64,000 nt of DNA. Source: Bradysia coprophila. Lineage: Eukaryota; Arthropoda; Insecta; Diptera; Sciaridae. The DNA lies in contig NW_023504022.1 of the NCBI RefSeq assembly GCF_014529535.1, forward strand, positions 1,050,986 through 1,114,985, written 5' to 3'. Each line of letters starts with the position of its first letter. Position 1 is the first letter of the stretch. The notes beneath the pieces were generated by a model. That model saw only the letters and a program-made list of their open reading frames with translations. It did not search any database and was not told where the DNA came from. The position numbers were made by a program, and so were the translations under genes. Of this stretch, positions 49,501-61,334 are shown piece by piece.

Positions 49501-52500
49501 CAGTATTCGAATAAAACGACATTATTATTCCATTCATAAATTGTGTCATTTTAGAATGAAAAACATCGAGATATTTAACTGTTAATAATGTTGTATTACA
49601 AAAGACTTTCGATAGACTTACTTTTGAAGAAAAACCCGTACTTCCACGTATGTAATAAAGGCATACCAGGCTTAATCTACATTCGTTAAAAAAAAAACCT
49701 AAGCTGGTAAACTGGTAAACAAATCGTTTAAACTTCATTCCACAATTTTAAAACTAGTGTTACCAAGATATACAATTCCAGGTTTTTCGTCTTCATATCG
49801 TTTGAATCTCTTATGTTACAAGCTTCCTCGTACCTACGCCGCTTAGCTTTCCGTTTAAGTGATAATTTCTGCATGCAATAGAAAAGAGGCGGAGTTTTTA
49901 TTGTTTAAACAAACTGTCAAGCAAACGGATACATCAACGGCGTCAATAAGTACGTGTAGCGCTGCATGTGTGCTCACAAACAATGAATCAGTAGTCAAAA
50001 CAAATATTTTTATGGTCGTAGAGGGCAGAGGAGCCGACTTTTATCAGCTCGTATGAGGCAAAATTTTGGTAAACAAAATGCGACCGGAAGTCGTATGGGG
50101 CATCTGACCCTTACGCCGCACAGAACTCGGTGCCTCTGGTAGAGTGGATGTCTTCTTAATAAAGTGATCTGAACAGCCGTAATTTACATACGAGAAAATT
50201 TTAATTTTTCACAAAGGTCCTAATGCAAATTACGGCAGTAAGAGCGTGACTCTCAGCTCCGATTCTCGTGAATTGATGAACTCGTAACTTGACAGTTGTC
50301 ACCTAAAAGGTTACGAATCGAATGGACCACTCGTAGCTTTAAGGTCACAACTGTCATGTTATGAATTTTTAAATTGACGAGAATCGGCGCCATGTTGGTA
50401 AATATTTTGTATTTACAAAATGTACGTCATTGTTAGGGCACGCATTGATAACAACACACACACCCACATTGTATATACCAGAGAAAAAAACGCTCTTAAA
50501 ACGCACTGTACCTCCCTATCTTACAATGCATAAAAAACTTATCGATGTTTTTCAAGAACCATTTTTTTAAAGAATGGTACGATACTGTAGTTAGATTGAG
50601 TGGCTTAAGTGGCTTAAGTTTGACTGATTTGTAAACGGAAAGAGTTAGTTTTCACAATGTTTTTTTTTTGCTTTCATTTCATCGGGAAAAGCGTTAAAGG
50701 TAATGGTACTTGTCAGTTGTCATCAAATAAAATTGATTTATCGACTGGCCGACGTCCATCTGGGACTCTATATGATCCTGATTTTGATATCTACCAAAGA
50801 AAAGAGAATTGTGGCAACTATGATACAACATCCAGCCCTCCCCTACCAGGAGGTACTATTAATTCAAATAAATTTGAAATCTCAAATTTCATTGATCGAC
50901 TTTCAGGCTTCGGCCCAAACATACAGATCGCATCAACGTTTCCACCAAATCGACCGAACAACGACCGACCCACTACACCTAATTTTTCCACATCCAACCA
51001 TAAAATTCCTGACGGTTCCACTTCCACAACGCCGGACGAATCTAGTGTTCCCCCAACGGGTACACAGAATCAAAATGGTTCAGAACGGCCCATATATTCT
51101 GGATATGGTGAGACAACCAATCAACATTATCCGCCAGAAGATATCTACCCATCGACTGAACGATATCCAAATAAAGATCGATTTCCTACAAGTAAATATC
51201 CTACCGAAAGTACTTATGGAACTCCGAATACGTATCCCACAAACGATAAATATGGAAGACCCACCTATGCAGTACATCCACATGAAGACACTTATTCAAC
51301 ATCTCTACCGACTCATTCTAGCGAAACATATAACAGTCCCAGCTACCCGACAACAAACCATGATCATTTCAATTTCCATCACGACATTTATCCCACATAC
51401 TCATATCCGATGTTGTACGAAAACAATTATCCACAGCCGAACGACTACGGTCGGTTTCCCAACATCTATGCCCAAAACATCCCGACCATATTGACTGACT
51501 ACTACGGTCCCGGAGAGAATTATTACCAGCACATCAAACCAGATCCATCGAATCGACCACCCGATAAGAATGATGACAATTTTTATTTGCCTGATCATAG
51601 CTACAATCCTATACCTACACAATCAAATCGCGATCGACCGATGCATTATGGGAATGACCGAGATCGCAACGGCCAAACACACTTCGAATACGAACCAAAT
51701 GGAACGAATCCGATGGGCTACGGTGACAGAGATCGTACTCCGAACGGATATAGCAATCGACCGATGAACAAGCCAAATGAATACATGGATCGCGATAAGC
51801 CACTCACTGGCGGGTACGAATCAATGCCGAATTCATTGTACAAGCCAAGTAGTACTCAAAATTATGGTTATGGAAATAATGACAAAGCGGAAGGTAATTA
51901 TCATGTTGCTAAGGAACCGATCGAAACCTATTTTAATCCTGATGACTATTTACCAAAGCGTGAGTATTAATTGCATCTTACATTGTTTCGTAGTTCGCTT
52001 CAAGATCATTATCATTCACATTGTCATTATGGCATCACCGCAAAATCATAAATAATGAATGGCCAATCTAAACTGGCCACAATGCTCAATTTATTTTCAT
52101 TAAGATTTTGTAGTCTTTTACGTAAAGCAAAATAAATGTAAGAACTACAAAATTCAATAGATTTGTTCCAAGGAACTGTAAACACGAACATCGACCTACT
52201 GACGATATCATCCATAGCGGCAAACTTAACCTCAACGTAAACAAATTTTCTTTGCTATTTCTTTGTTCAAACTTTCGTCAACTTAAAAGTTGATGTTATA
52301 TTTGCCGCTATGAATGAAATTTGACAATTCGAAATGGCCTTGGAACAAACTCATAGTCCAGTATTGATGTACTCTCAGCGCGGCCGTGTTGGGTGCAGGT
52401 TGAAGCCTTTTCAAATTCACTTTGGTGTAAATGTATACGATAACGCATTTCTTCGAGTTTATGTGCCTCAATTACAATTTTCGTAGTTCTCGTGATAAAA

Positions 52501-55500
52501 AGTTATGTGGATCACACGGGACGAAAGTAAAGAAATTCAACCGTGTGCGAGAGTTGCTGCCCGCGCCGAAGGCAAGGAAACTCGAAGAAATGCGTTATCG
52601 TATGATGAACTAAACCAAAATATGCTGACATTTGCGGGGGTCCAGGGGGCGGCAGCCCCCTGGTATAAGAAAATATTAATATTATCAACCATCACAACAA
52701 TCAGACGTAAAAACAACAACAATATCCTTTGAATTATTCGTCATCAACTTTGTATGTTAACATTAATCAGAGCACTGGCGCACGGTTTGTTCAATATTGA
52801 TCAAAGTAAACATCTTGACAAGAATTGACTTTCGCATTATGTACATAGACTTTCGTATTATGTATTAACCGATTTCGATACATAACTTGCATTTTTTTAC
52901 TTTCGCTTCCCGTTTGGGAACCGAAAATTACAATTTTCGTAGTTCGTATGATGAAAAAACAAAACCTTGCTTGGAAATCGTTAGAAATCTTAACAGAAAC
53001 TAACACGATATCTCCCACGTAACAAGTAAATTGAACAAGTCTGTTGATTCGCACAATTATTTAGTTATCTACAGATTTCGAAGGTATAGTGGGCCAAGGT
53101 GTATAGTCTTAGGCCGTGGTTCTTCATCAACATTTTTAACAAAGAATGTTTGTAAGACTAACGTTGACGCATCTAAACTGTTTATGTCTTTGATGTGCAC
53201 ACGACGTCTTGTCGACCTCAGCTTCGCCTCAGGTCGGCAATCGACATCTAGTGCGAAAAAATACCTTCATACCTACCTTAGATAAATAGATAAATAAGTA
53301 TCAGTCAAAAAACCCTGAGGGTGAAAGTGACGCAAGTCCTTGTGTCTACCTACAAAATAACTGATGTCGCAATCGGCGCATGTACGCAAAAGTTTTATCA
53401 ACAAAAAATTGGCACAAAAAATTTAAGATTGTGACGCAATTTTTTTTTAAATTTTCTTCTGTATCCAGGTTTGGGAGTCATTGGAGCCAAGGGGTGGAAG
53501 TCAGAAAGTTGTTGTTAATATGTTCCTTAGTCCCTTAATTTTTTTTCATTACACTAACTACGAAATAGTTATTTGGATCACAAGGGACGAAAGTAAAGAA
53601 ATTCAACCGTGTGCGAGAGTTGCTGCCCGCGCCGAAGGCAAGGGCCGCAATCGCACAGGTTGAATTTCTTTACATCGTCCCGTGTGATCCACATAACTTT
53701 TTATCACGAGAACTACGAAAATTGTAATTGAGGCACATAAACTCGAAGAAATGCGTTATCGTATGATGAATTAAACCAAAATATGCTGACATTTGCGGGG
53801 GTCCAGGGGGCGGCAGCCCCCTGGTATAAGAAAATAATAATATTATCAACCATCACAACAATCAGACGTAAAAACAACAACAATATCCTTTGAATTATTC
53901 GTCATCAACTTTGTATGCTAACATTAATCAGAGCACTGGCGCACGGTTTGTTCAATATTGATCAAAGTAAACATCTTGACAAGATTTGACTTTCGCATTA
54001 TGTACATCGACTTTCGCATTATATACATAGACTTTCGCATTATGTATTAACCGATTTCGATACATAACTTGCATTTTTTTACTTTCGCTTCCCGTTTGGG
54101 AACCGAAAATTACAATTTTCGTAGTTCGTGTGATGAAATAGTCATTTCCGCTTACCGAATGAGATGCGAAAGTTTAAAAATTCAACTCTCAGTAAGCCAC
54201 GACATCACAAGAGGTGCGAAAGTACTTTCGCCACCCAAACGAAGATGCGAAAGTAAATGACAGCAACAACAGAGGAGCGAAAGTACTTTCGGCTCTCAAA
54301 CGAGGATGCGAAAGTAAATGACAGCAACAACATGTGTTCCGTCTGGTGTCGTTGTGATCGCTGTGATTGTTGTGATAGAAAAGAACGTCGCCATTAATTT
54401 AATATTTTTTCTTTTACCAGGGGGCTGCCGCCCCCTGGACCCCGGCATATTTTAACTTATTTCGGTAAATTTCATCAGTTGGAACGTGTTTAGGAAGCTC
54501 AAATTACAATTTTCGTAGTTATTGTAATGAAAAGTTGTATGGATCACATGGCACGACGTAAAAAAATTCAACCTGTGCGATTGTGGCCACGGGCTGCAAA
54601 CTTCGCACACGGTTGAATTTTTTTACTTTCGTCCCTTGTGATCCAAATAACCATTTTGCGCTTGAAAACTAAAATTCGACGGATTTCGAGACGCAAACTA
54701 TGATCGAAAAGTTCAATTTTTCTTTACTTCTCAGAGAGAGGGATTTGCGGCCAAGAAAGTACTACTCGGACATTCTCTCTGTCCGAAAATGGATTTTCAT
54801 CTATACTTTTTCGGACGCGATCTAGTGTGCATGCTTTGTTGTTGAAATGGCTGTAGAGTGATTTCTTTGTTAATTTTGTTGTGGTTTCGTCTCATTTCAG
54901 TTTTCAAGCGCAAAAAACGTAGTTCGCAACTCGCGAAGGAATATGATTTTTTTTATTTATTCTTACGCAATAAGCTACCTGACTAAACTGAACTCAAAAT
55001 AAGTTTTCATATTCGGTGTGGTTTAAGAGACCAAAACTAATTGATCAATTAAAAACAGAACCTGACTTGTATCACTTTGCATTTAAATCGTTCGGTATTT
55101 ATGTAGTCGGTACAGCAATTATTCAACGAAAACTGTGTATGTATTGTGTCAAATGAAATTGATAGCTTCCACTAAATTGAATGAGAGGGCAGCAGGACAT
55201 ACTTATTGTATTATTAGCTTTGAAAGCGCTGTGGGTTGTGTAGAACAAGAAACTCTTAAACCACACCGAATAATGAAATCTTATTTTGAGTTCAGTTTAT
55301 ATCACTCGTAACGAAAAATACTATTTTTTTGGAAAATTTTGTAGTAGATGACTTGCGTCACGCCCGCTTACTGACGTGCGGGCATGATTATCTACTCCTA
55401 GTGAAAATATTCATAATTTGCAAGCAAAACCACATCAACCCGTAAATAACACAGAATCCTACTACACATGGTCATATCATGGCCCTACGTTAGTGAAGGG

Positions 55501-58238
55501 CCGTGACACAAGTCCGTTCACACTAAAAAAGTTGAAGAAAAAAATTTCAGTAGGACTGAGGAACATATATGCACGACTTTTTTTTTACTTTTCCACACTA
55601 CTACTCCCCACATATTTTATTCGTAATCTGGGTGTCCATACGAGTTCAAGGAGCTATCACACGCCACATAAAGTTAAGATTTGGCCGAGATATTAAATTT
55701 TAAAACTTGAAAATTTGTAGAAATTTGTATGAAGAATAGTTATTTACGTATCGAATGAGGAGGCCGAAAGAGTTACGTATTAAGTTGAAAAGTTGAAAAA
55801 TGTAAGCCCAAGGGCCGAAAGTGACAGAAAAATGTAAGCCAAAGGGGTGAAAGCCAAGCTTTCGCCTTATGGGTTTACATATCTGTCACTTTCCCGCAGT
55901 AGGAAGCATATAATAGCAATAGTCATGTCAATGATAAGTAAATGCATTTTTTTTACCAGAGCCAATTTTTAAATAGTTTTACTTTATCTAAATACTACAA
56001 GTTGAAAATATTCGTAATTTTCAGCAACAATCTAGTTGACAAACGCATAACCAAATAGGTATTTGCTTTGCTCATGCATTTGACAGAATCGTACTACTAT
56101 CGACCAAAACCACTTACAGTGGAGGTTTGACGCAAGTCCTGTTATCCACTTACAAAAGATCTGATATAGGTGGGGGTGACGCTTACAGCTCTTCTTTTTC
56201 AGTCTGTTTCTATCCACTGCTAGATGACGGCCTCTCCAACTTCTTTCCATTTCGTACGATCCATTGCCATTTGCTACCAGTTTGTACCTGTTCTTAATTC
56301 CGTTTGTCCATCTCTCTGGTGGTCTACCTATAGCTCGTCTTTTATATGGTCGCCAGTTCATGATCTTTTTGGTCCAACGTTCGTCTGTCCTTCTTGCAAG
56401 CTCGACTAGCAAAAATAATAGCAAAAATTTTACCGAAAAAATTCAAAAAATTGCTTTCGCCCCTTTGCCTTATATTTTTCTGTCACTTTCGGCCCTTGGG
56501 CTTACATTTTTCAACTTTTGTCCCCAGTAGGCAGCATATAAAACTTAATACGTAACTCTTTCGGCCTCCTCAATCGATACGTAAATAACTATTGATATGA
56601 TTCAACTAAAAGTTTTGCAAGTTCATCAGTAAAGGCCCGTTTGCTTTGACAACTTCTTCCGACATATTGAGCATACCAAGTTATAGTTATTACTCTGCAA
56701 ATTCAAACAGTCAGTGCAGCAATATGTTCGTTACACATTACAATTACAATTACAACAGGAAAAATTTCGCATATCGAGTGATACATTATGTGGTAAAACC
56801 ATCGATATAATATATGGTAGATTGGTACACACGAAGAACAAAAATTTGGAAATATATCACACACAACGACAAAAAATTTTAATCACAACACAAAACAAAG
56901 CGAAGGGACATTAAAAGGGATATTCAAAAAGGAAGGGGACATTAAGATTTTGAATTTATATGGCTTTCTTCCGCACGCTTTCTCAGAGCGTAAGTTACGT
57001 TACACATACATTCTTACATTCTTTCGGCACAAACGTTCTTCGTGTGTACCAATCTACCCTATATTACATCGATGGGTAAAACTAAATCAATTGTTTTAAT
57101 TTTTTAAGTCATTTTACTATACGTGTGTTCAAATATTAAAATGCCAGACAATTTGTGCGAGATGAGATAAGATTCAATGTCACGTTTTGTAATTTTCGAA
57201 TTAAATCTGATGAATATAACCATTCTATGTGTGTTCTGTGAACAGAAATTTTTATTTTTTCAATGAAAACAGCATATAGTATAGTATTCATCGATGCCAT
57301 CATTATCTCTATCTACGTCTACATAATTTTGTATCGTTGTTTTATTCAACTCACACATTAATTGTACGTTTTAAGGGCCGATATACACTGCGCACTGAGT
57401 GAAATATTCGCAATGGTGAGATAATATCTGATAGTTATCTATATAATCTCATAAAACGTCGTGCATGAAAGCACCAGAGATTCTAAAGATAGATTTTGCC
57501 GATGTTGCCTGATAAGTAACCCCAGATATTTTGCGATCCCTGCAATTGAATAAAAGAAGATAATCAAAAATTTCCAATGGCACTGCCACATAAATGACAC
57601 AGTAAACGTACGTCATAGAATTTTAATTTTAAGTAAACCTTCAACAAAAAACCAATTGAAACTCTGGCCGGTTTAGTCCAGCCACGGAGCTTTTTACGCA
57701 AAATGCACCCTTCATTTTTTTTGTAATGCCAATGAATTAGTTACAATCGAAATTAAAGTATCTTCTTCGGATTTCATCAGCGTTAGTATTAGGGCACCAC
57801 CATGATGGTAGCTGATTCAATTTTAATAAAAACAGTTCAAATTCTTGAAACAATTTCCTGCGACGCGACAGTGAAATTTTGAACATCGAACCACTTTTTT
57901 TAACAAAAAGAACCGAACCTTTTTCTTGATTAAGAACCGAGACCCGAAAAAGTATTTTTTCCACCAATAACCCAACCGTTTTTGCAAAGGCGGGAAAATA
58001 GTTCCGGCACATTTTTTTGTTTCTACAAGGAAAAACGTCGGACATATTACCTCTTTAGTGCGAATGTGTATACCGGACCTTAAATCAAAAGAACTATCTT
58101 ACAGTAAATCCTATCTCGTTTGCAAAAAAATACGCAATACTGTTATAAATGTTTCAGGTAAACCTGGTGATGTAACCGGAACTGGCGGTAATCATGGTTC
58201 CATGGGTCCTGGTGTTCGACCAATGGATGATAATCGAC
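43541..58238 (+). CDS. Secreted PAN/Apple-domain protein, 3' incomplete
   Basis: Exons 43541-43643, 48996-49137, 50692-51959 and 58158-58238 join in phase (1, 2, 1). Exon 1 encodes a signal peptide (MKMKLVWLAITFCATATHT). Exon 2 and the start of exon 3 form a PAN/Apple module: CFERIVLEAMIPF, CEKLCIAEGDKCQTYSLGIS, GNGTCQLSS, then DPDFDIYQRKENC, with the spacing and cysteines of PAN domains in insect apical-matrix proteins. The rest of exon 3 is about 370 residues of low-complexity Tyr/Pro/Asn/Asp/Thr-rich sequence with repeated DRDR, YPT and NGY phrases and no cysteines. Exon 4 is Gly/Pro-rich (GKPGDVTGTGGNHGSMGPG) and ends at GTAAGT in phase 1, so more exons are expected. PAN modules often precede a ZP domain in cuticle-anchoring proteins; that this gene does so is inference. 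Introns of 5.4, 1.6 and 6.2 kb are filled with repeats. Confidence 0.85.
43975..44090. repeat. Long hairpin (family F6 end)
   Basis: TTGTATGCTTGCTAAGAGGA... pairs with ...TCATCTTAGCAAGCATACAA through a GGGGCGAAAGC/GCTTTCGCCCC apex. The left flank AATAGTTATTTACGTATCG is shared with 55735-56593. It lies in intron 1 of the PAN gene. Confidence 0.8.
44091..45420. other. Intron 1 spacer
   Basis: TGCGAATAGTCTCCATGAA occurs twice at 45351-45408, with an inverted relative (GCTTCATGGAGACTATTTG) near 45147, a small inverted-repeat set. Nothing else is recognised. Confidence 0.4.
45421..46664 (+). mobile_element. F2 repeat, copy 2
   Basis: Collinear with 5492-6726 from ACATAGCTAACGCCGACCCG to TTCGTACGGGTCTAAAA, with only scattered differences. 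It is an intronic insertion in the PAN gene. ACAGACGGACAGACAG lies near 46497. Confidence 0.85.
46696..46818. repeat. Family F7 hairpin
   Basis: TATCTACCAAGGTAGGTATG... pairs with ...CATACCTACCGTGGTAGATA. The core is GTCGACCCGAGGCGAAGCC. Related hairpins are at 47716-47832 and 53205-53295. Confidence 0.75.
47040..47120 (+). ncRNA. tRNA-like sequence (possible SINE head)
   Basis: TATAGCCGAATGGCTATAG resembles a pol III A box and GGGGGTTCGATTTCTG, about 55 bp on, resembles a B box. The acceptor and T stems do not pair well, so it is not a convincing functional tRNA. It could be a tRNA-derived promoter of a repeat. Confidence 0.4.
47716..47832. repeat. Family F7 hairpin, second copy
   Basis: TGCAACAAGAATCGTATG pairs with CATACGATTCGTGTTGCA around the same CCCGAGGCGAAG core as 46696-46818. 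Confidence 0.75.
47922..48300. repeat. Inverted repeat with about 165-bp arms
   Basis: Arms 47922-48089 and 48132-48300 are imperfect reverse complements (for example CACCTGCCACGTCTCAACAG and CTGTTGAGACGTGGCAGATG), with a 42-bp centre. Confidence 0.8.
48572..48633. repeat. Short hairpin
   Basis: AATATGCACGTATGACAAG pairs with CTTTGTCATACGTGCATAAT. Confidence 0.7.
50261..50385. repeat. Inverted repeat in intron 2 of the PAN gene
   Basis: GATTCTCGTGAATTGATGAA...CTTGACAGTTGT pairs with ACAACTGTCATG...TTGACGAGAATC. It is a foldback of about 125 bp. Confidence 0.75.
52157..52356. mobile_element. MITE family M2, copy 2
   Basis: ATAGATTTGTTCCAAGGAAC at the left and GGCCTTGGAACAAACTCATAG at the right match 5137-5335. 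The interior differs by an inserted self-complementary segment. Confidence 0.8.
52439..54680. mobile_element. Composite foldback array (families F5 and G)
   Basis: Segment 52439-52570 is inverted at 53638-53762. Segment 52583-52990 is repeated directly at 53746-54140. A 22-bp GC-rich near-palindrome (CCAGGGGGCGGCAG...CCCCCTGG) occurs at 52642-52663, 53803-53824 and inverted at 54417-54438. A 56-60 bp tandem with GCGAAAGTACTTTCG lies at 54213-54330. It lies in intron 3 of the PAN gene and shows no coding frame I trust. Confidence 0.75.
54681..55734. other. Intron 3 spacer
   Basis: AATAAGTTTTCATATTCGGTGTGG near 55000 is matched by the inverse near 55262-55290 (CCACACCGAATAATGAAATC), an inverted pair about 290 bp apart. 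Nothing coding is seen. Confidence 0.45.
55735..56593. mobile_element. Foldback element F6 carrying a LINE fragment
   Basis: Terminal inverted repeats of about 120-140 bp: left AATAGTTATTTACGTATCGA (55735), right TCGATACGTAAATAACTATT (to 56593), with GGCCGAAAGAGTTACGTATT next inside. About 600 bp between them includes reverse-transcriptase tail sequence on the minus strand. Confidence 0.8.
56165..56410 (-). pseudogene. LINE reverse transcriptase C-terminal remnant
   Basis: ELARRTDERWTKKIMNWRP followed by GRPPERWTNGIKNR is typical of the region after the polymerase domain in non-LTR retrotransposon ORF2 proteins. No YADD motif or endonuclease is present, so only a fragment remains. It lies inside foldback element F6. 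Confidence 0.75.
56800..57074. mobile_element. MITE family M3, copy 2
   Basis: CATCGATATAATATATGG to CCTATATTACATCGATG with longer inverted ends (ATTGGTACACACGAAGAAC). Flanked by a perfect 8-bp duplication GGTAAAAC (56792-56799 and 57075-57082). Confidence 0.9.
57083..58157. other. End of intron 3
   Basis: AT-rich. A 102-codon minus-strand open frame at 57737-58045 is Ser/Lys/Phe-rich and unrecognised; I do not call it a gene. Confidence 0.4.
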
Positions 58239-61200
58239 GTAAGTTCTTTTTATTTTCTTAACTTTATTTTAGTCATCAAATTATCATAAAACCAACCAAC
58301 CAAACGATTGTAAAGAAACAGGCAAACACTTTGAGCGATTTTAAAAGTTTCATGCCCAATAAACCTGGGATTTTATTTTTATTTAGAGAGACCTGTTCAA
58401 ATTATATACAGTGTTCTTGTGATATTTTTTATGTTGTGAATCGTTCGCTTAACTTGATTATAATTGTTTCGAATTAGGCGGAAATATTGGTTTTAGTTCA
58501 CATATTTATCTTCTTTAATTGACAAACTTGAGTAGATTTAACAGACACTTTGGCGCTTTAAAACACATTAAGCAGATTGAATTAGTGACCTTGTCTTCAG
58601 AAACATTGCTCAGAACTGAACAATATTTGTAGAGCTTTTAATATATTTAAGATAACTACTTTACGGAATGATGTGTTTTAAAGGAAACACCAAATTTCAA
58701 TTTTTATTGGCAACATTTCGGTCTATATACGACCATTATCAAGGCTTATGACTCCTTTAAACTAATATTTAAGATTCTGTAGAGCCATGTCAAGGTGGAT
58801 TTATGATGATTATGTTCAGAATGGACATTCAGGACAAAAATTGAATATTACGTCCTTAAACATTTGTACATTTTTTGACGAGTTAAAAGTTTCCACACAG
58901 TCAGCGGCACTAAACATCCAAATGTAAGTGTTAGCGTGTTTTTTCATGACATTTTTCTGGACTATGCAATGCAAACGCCGATACCATCACAAATTGTATT
59001 TATAATTAATCAAATCTTAGTTTTGAGTATCGAGAATATCCACTTCCAAACAAAAAATACACACCAACCCTGTAACTAGGTATCGTATGAAGCCGTTAGA
59101 GGGCAGCCCCGTGATTAAGAATAACATAATATTAAAATCGAGTGTACGACAAAACTTTGAGATGGACAAATATTTCTTTGTTTGGGACTTGGGTCATTTT
59201 TTTTTGCTTTAAATTTGTATTGCTGAGTTAGCCTAGAGTCTCACCTTTCCAAGGTCGCCGTGAATATAAATATAATTGGACAACTATTCTGGCCAATCGT
59301 TATTGGCGCATGTAGCAAACACTAGCCAACACACCGCGAAAAATTAATGACATCCAATGGAGCCAAGTTATAAATTGTGATATCCCGCAACCACTCATAT
59401 AACAACATCTTACATCTTACTAAGGGTCGATATCCGTTCAAAGTATGGGACAAGTGGGCTGGCCTGTAGAGGCGCCACATTTTTTTCATAGTACCTCATT
59501 CTCTGCGGCCTATTTTCACTCTATTACATTTCTTCTTAGTTTCTAAACATCATTCTACTATACTTGAAATAACCAAAATACTTATTCAAAACAAAATATC
59601 TTTTTTCCGCTGTCAAATGTCAATTTAATTTATAGTTTTGAAAAACAAAAAAAATAATTAAAATTTGCATTTGGTGTACTTGGAATTTCAATTTTAGGAT
59701 CATCGGTGCGAAGAACTTTGTTAAATTCCGTCGCCGACAAATAACTTTGCGTTTGTATATGTTCGTAACATAACATTGCATGACTATACCTAATGCTGTA
59801 ATTAAAATTGTTGTTGCGAAAAGTCGCATTGTTTTGCGCTTTAAATGTTTTGTTTTTTTTTTTTTTGGAAAATTTCATTGCCATTTCGTTGTCATGAAAG
59901 AGTTCATCATAATTCTGTTATTAAACATCGATTTTATTACACATTTGATGTGAGATAAGTTTTTTAATTGTTAGCGCCAATACTTCGCTTAGAATGACGT
60001 ATACAGAGCGTTAGTGACATGACGTTTTCGTAAGTTTTTAATGCTTGATACTGGAAATAGAGCGTTACCACCGCTTAAAAACGTTAAAAGATAACTGATC
60101 GTGTTTATTGTGTTCATTCGATTAATTAATTAAAATTTTAGGAGAGGAAAAAACGTTAATATAACATGCCGGTGGAAGGCCACGGGTTAGATTCAACCGA
60201 ATTCGACAATTCGTTTCGCTGACTCAGCGACCATGAACGATGCGGTTGCTTAGTTCCGGAAATAAATACGAAAAAGTCTCAAAAAACCCTAAAATTGACA
60301 CACGGCAACTACTTGGCCGATTTTGCCCATCTTTTTACGTAGCACTTCACTATAGTCGACCCTACCATAACTTTGTAGCCTATAGTTTAGGTGATTTTGC
60401 ATTAAAATTGTGAAATTTTCCGTAGCTATTTTCCCTAAGGAGATAGTCACCCGAGATAGTGAAATTTCCTAATTTCCTAACAACAAAGGCTAACGAAATT
60501 TCAGCTGAGTTGAGAAAATGACTATTACTCGGGAAATGAGTTTTAAGACTCATGTCAATAACTCATTTTCTGCATAGCTGTGAAAAATGGGAAACTTGAT
60601 TCAACCAAGATCCGAAAAATTTTAGAAACGTAATTGAGACATATACTACAGACGCAACCACACAAATCTACAAACAGTCATCGCATACATCGACCGTTAA
60701 TCATACATTTATGCGCTGAAGATTTATCGATTACTTTAGGGCATTAGCATCGTCCGTTAGGTCATCGCCAGTAAAATCTTCATTTTCCATTGTTTCGCGA
60801 AAACAAATAAAGATTTTTTTTAAAGAATCAGTGTAACACATCATAGCGTTCCACCTAGTATAGTGAGAGATAATAAATTTCTGCAATTTCAAAAATACCA
60901 TTAGCAAATTTCTGCCTGCCTGTATTAAAATGGGCATCGTTTAGCACAGAAAAACAATTATTAGCATAATTGAAATGAATAAATGCTAGCGTACCATTTG
61001 ATGTAGTTTTTTGTCTGTGTGATTGTTTTTTTTTTAGAAAAAATGTGGAACTTTGAGAATCTTGATTTGACCCAATTTGGATTTTTTTAACGGAAACACA
61101 TTAAGCAATCGTTATAATTTTTTTATGTTTAAAATCATGTACATTCATTGCTTTTACATATATTTTTTTTCTTCTGTTAATTCGTCGCATGCATATATCT

Positions 61201-61334
61201 ACTCAAACACATAGTAGCCCGACTGGGTACGCGTTCTCGATTTTGAGCTTAAATTATTAATGAGTATGGTTTCCACTCAACAAAAAGTATTCCGTGTGAG
61301 GGCCGTGAGAGAGAAAGCTGTCAAGTGAACAATT
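58239..61334. other. Probable intron 4 and spacer
   Basis: A weak phase-compatible acceptor at 58475-58476 would give a short terminal exon (GNIGFSSHIYLL then stop), which I do not trust. Minus-strand 60731-60937 encodes SHYTRWNAMMCYTDSLKK, faintly like hAT transposases. Otherwise nothing is seen. Confidence 0.35.

Noticed and set aside
50703..51494. 263-codon frame overlapping PAN gene exon 3
   Set aside because: It is a shifted-frame shadow of the low-complexity exon, rich in Ile/Thr/His from the same repeats, with no domain of its own.
57737..58045. 102-codon minus-strand open frame
   Set aside because: Biased composition, no recognisable domain, and it sits at an intron end; probably chance.
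60731..60937. hAT transposase fragment on the minus strand (SHYTRWNAMM)
   Set aside because: Only one short motif fits; no flanking transposase sequence is visible.
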